64,000 nucleotides of DNA from Mucilaginibacter sp. JRF. Lineage in GTDB: Bacteria; Bacteroidota; Bacteroidia; Sphingobacteriales; Sphingobacteriaceae. The position numbers and the translations under genes are program-made. Under the pieces are notes generated by a model. That model made no database searches. It was not told the DNA's origin and was given only the letters and a program-made list of their open reading frames with translations. The stretch covers positions 620,001 to 684,000 of the forward strand of contig NZ_JADFBY010000001.1 in the NCBI RefSeq assembly GCF_015223065.1, read 5' to 3'. Positions 63,742 through 64,000 of the stretch are shown here, piece after piece; the stretch's first letter is position 1, and each line of letters starts with the position of its first letter.

Positions 63742-64000
63742 CTATGCAAAATATCCGTGCAGGTACCAGCGGGCATCCCCGCCGTCATAATGCCCCGAGC
63801 GGAACAGCCAGTAACGCTGCCCTGCGTTGTCTTCTATTACATAATAATCCCGGTGTTCACCGCAGTCCTGCCACCATGCCCGCCCGATGCGTTCCGGGCC
63901 GTCCGCTTTAGCGACGATATGCCTTTTGCCTTTATGTACAAATACCTTTGGCGGATGATCCGGTATCAACGCCATTACTTCAATGGGTTCCGGGTTCCGA
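63742..64000 (-). CDS. imuB: ImuB-like Y-family protein, C-terminal end (runs off right edge)
   Basis: The minus frame is open to the right edge (the codons before ATG 63975 read RNPEPIEV). The ~85 residues show the C-terminal pattern of ImuB/DinP-like proteins: ALIPDHPPKVFVHKGKRHIV, ADGPERIGRAWW, RDYYVIEDNAGQRYWLFR and WYLHGYFA. ImuB is a catalytically inactive Y-family polymerase relative that connects the beta clamp with DnaE2. The gene precedes dnaE2 by 26 bp, the usual imuB-dnaE2 operon order. Confidence 0.88.
   Translation of the reverse strand, partial: RNPEPIEVMALIPDHPPKVFVHKGKRHIVAKADGPERIGRAWWQDCGEHRDYYVIEDNAGQRYWLFRSGHYDGGDARWYLHGYFA

Noticed and set aside
1..64000. CRISPR array, prophage, rRNA or tRNA genes, intact insertion sequence
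   Set aside because: No regular spaced repeats, phage structural genes, conserved RNA gene sequences or intact transposase frames were recognised on either strand.

Overview
The window looks like a chromosomal segment of a Bacteroidota bacterium of the Sphingobacteriaceae type (Mucilaginibacter/Pedobacter-like). This is inferred from a SusC/SusD polysaccharide-utilisation locus (PUL) driven by a hybrid two-component regulator, recurrent TAnnTTTG promoter -7 boxes, weak ribosome-binding sites, the family content, and an imuB-dnaE2 mutasome at the right edge. No rRNA, tRNA, CRISPR array or intact insertion sequence was seen.

Layout. 0-9 kb: the tail of an MFS transporter, a metallo-beta-lactamase-fold hydrolase, an AraC regulator with an SDR oxidoreductase, small envelope proteins, and two paralogous DoxX-like/AraC modules whose AraC genes are both broken. 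9.7-25.7 kb: a compact galactan PUL with a divergent hybrid sensor (HTCS), then SusC, SusD, a SusE-like lipoprotein, a GH53 endo-galactanase, a clan GH-A (possibly GH147) enzyme and a GH2 beta-galactosidase. 26-32.3 kb: a decaying satellite region with a DUF2264 protein, a dead membrane-protein gene, a frameshifted GH2 and a beheaded GH30. 32.4-35.5 kb: an M1-like peptidase and a saccharopine-dehydrogenase-like protein. 35.6-54.3 kb: a cluster of AraC regulators beside SDR, aldo-keto reductase, SnoaL-like and DinB genes, interrupted by a TonB receptor-Crp operon and a graveyard of susC/susD/SnoaL fragments. 54.4-64 kb: an amidase with a convergent Crp regulator, a LytTR-dioxygenase-YceI operon, a DksA-like/DUF4385/DUF2256 cluster, and dnaE2 and imuB on the minus strand.

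The main discovery candidate is regulatory. Seven promoters (2.8, 36.76, 36.83, 41.8, 44.3, 48.1 and 53.4 kb) carry the same 36-bp tandem operator: two 15-bp GTTT-type half-sites on a 21-bp period. In every case it lies 21-22 bp upstream of a TAnnTTTG-like -7 box. All precede stress or detoxification-type enzyme genes, and five lie next to members of one AraC subfamily. In four of those the operator starts at or just past the 3' end of the AraC gene, giving a repeated unit of regulator, operator, target. A second AraC subfamily shows the same layout with unrelated repeats (DinB gene at 45.8 kb; epimerase at 9.1 kb). This suggests a locally amplified, possibly cross-wired, redox/xenobiotic regulon.

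Separately, TTGAC-N4-GTCAA-type sites mark probable Crp control of the TonB receptor-Crp operon and perhaps of the amidase. About ten genes are disrupted by frameshifts, nonsense codons or truncation. Some of these could be assembly errors, but the truncated ones with clear junctions cannot.
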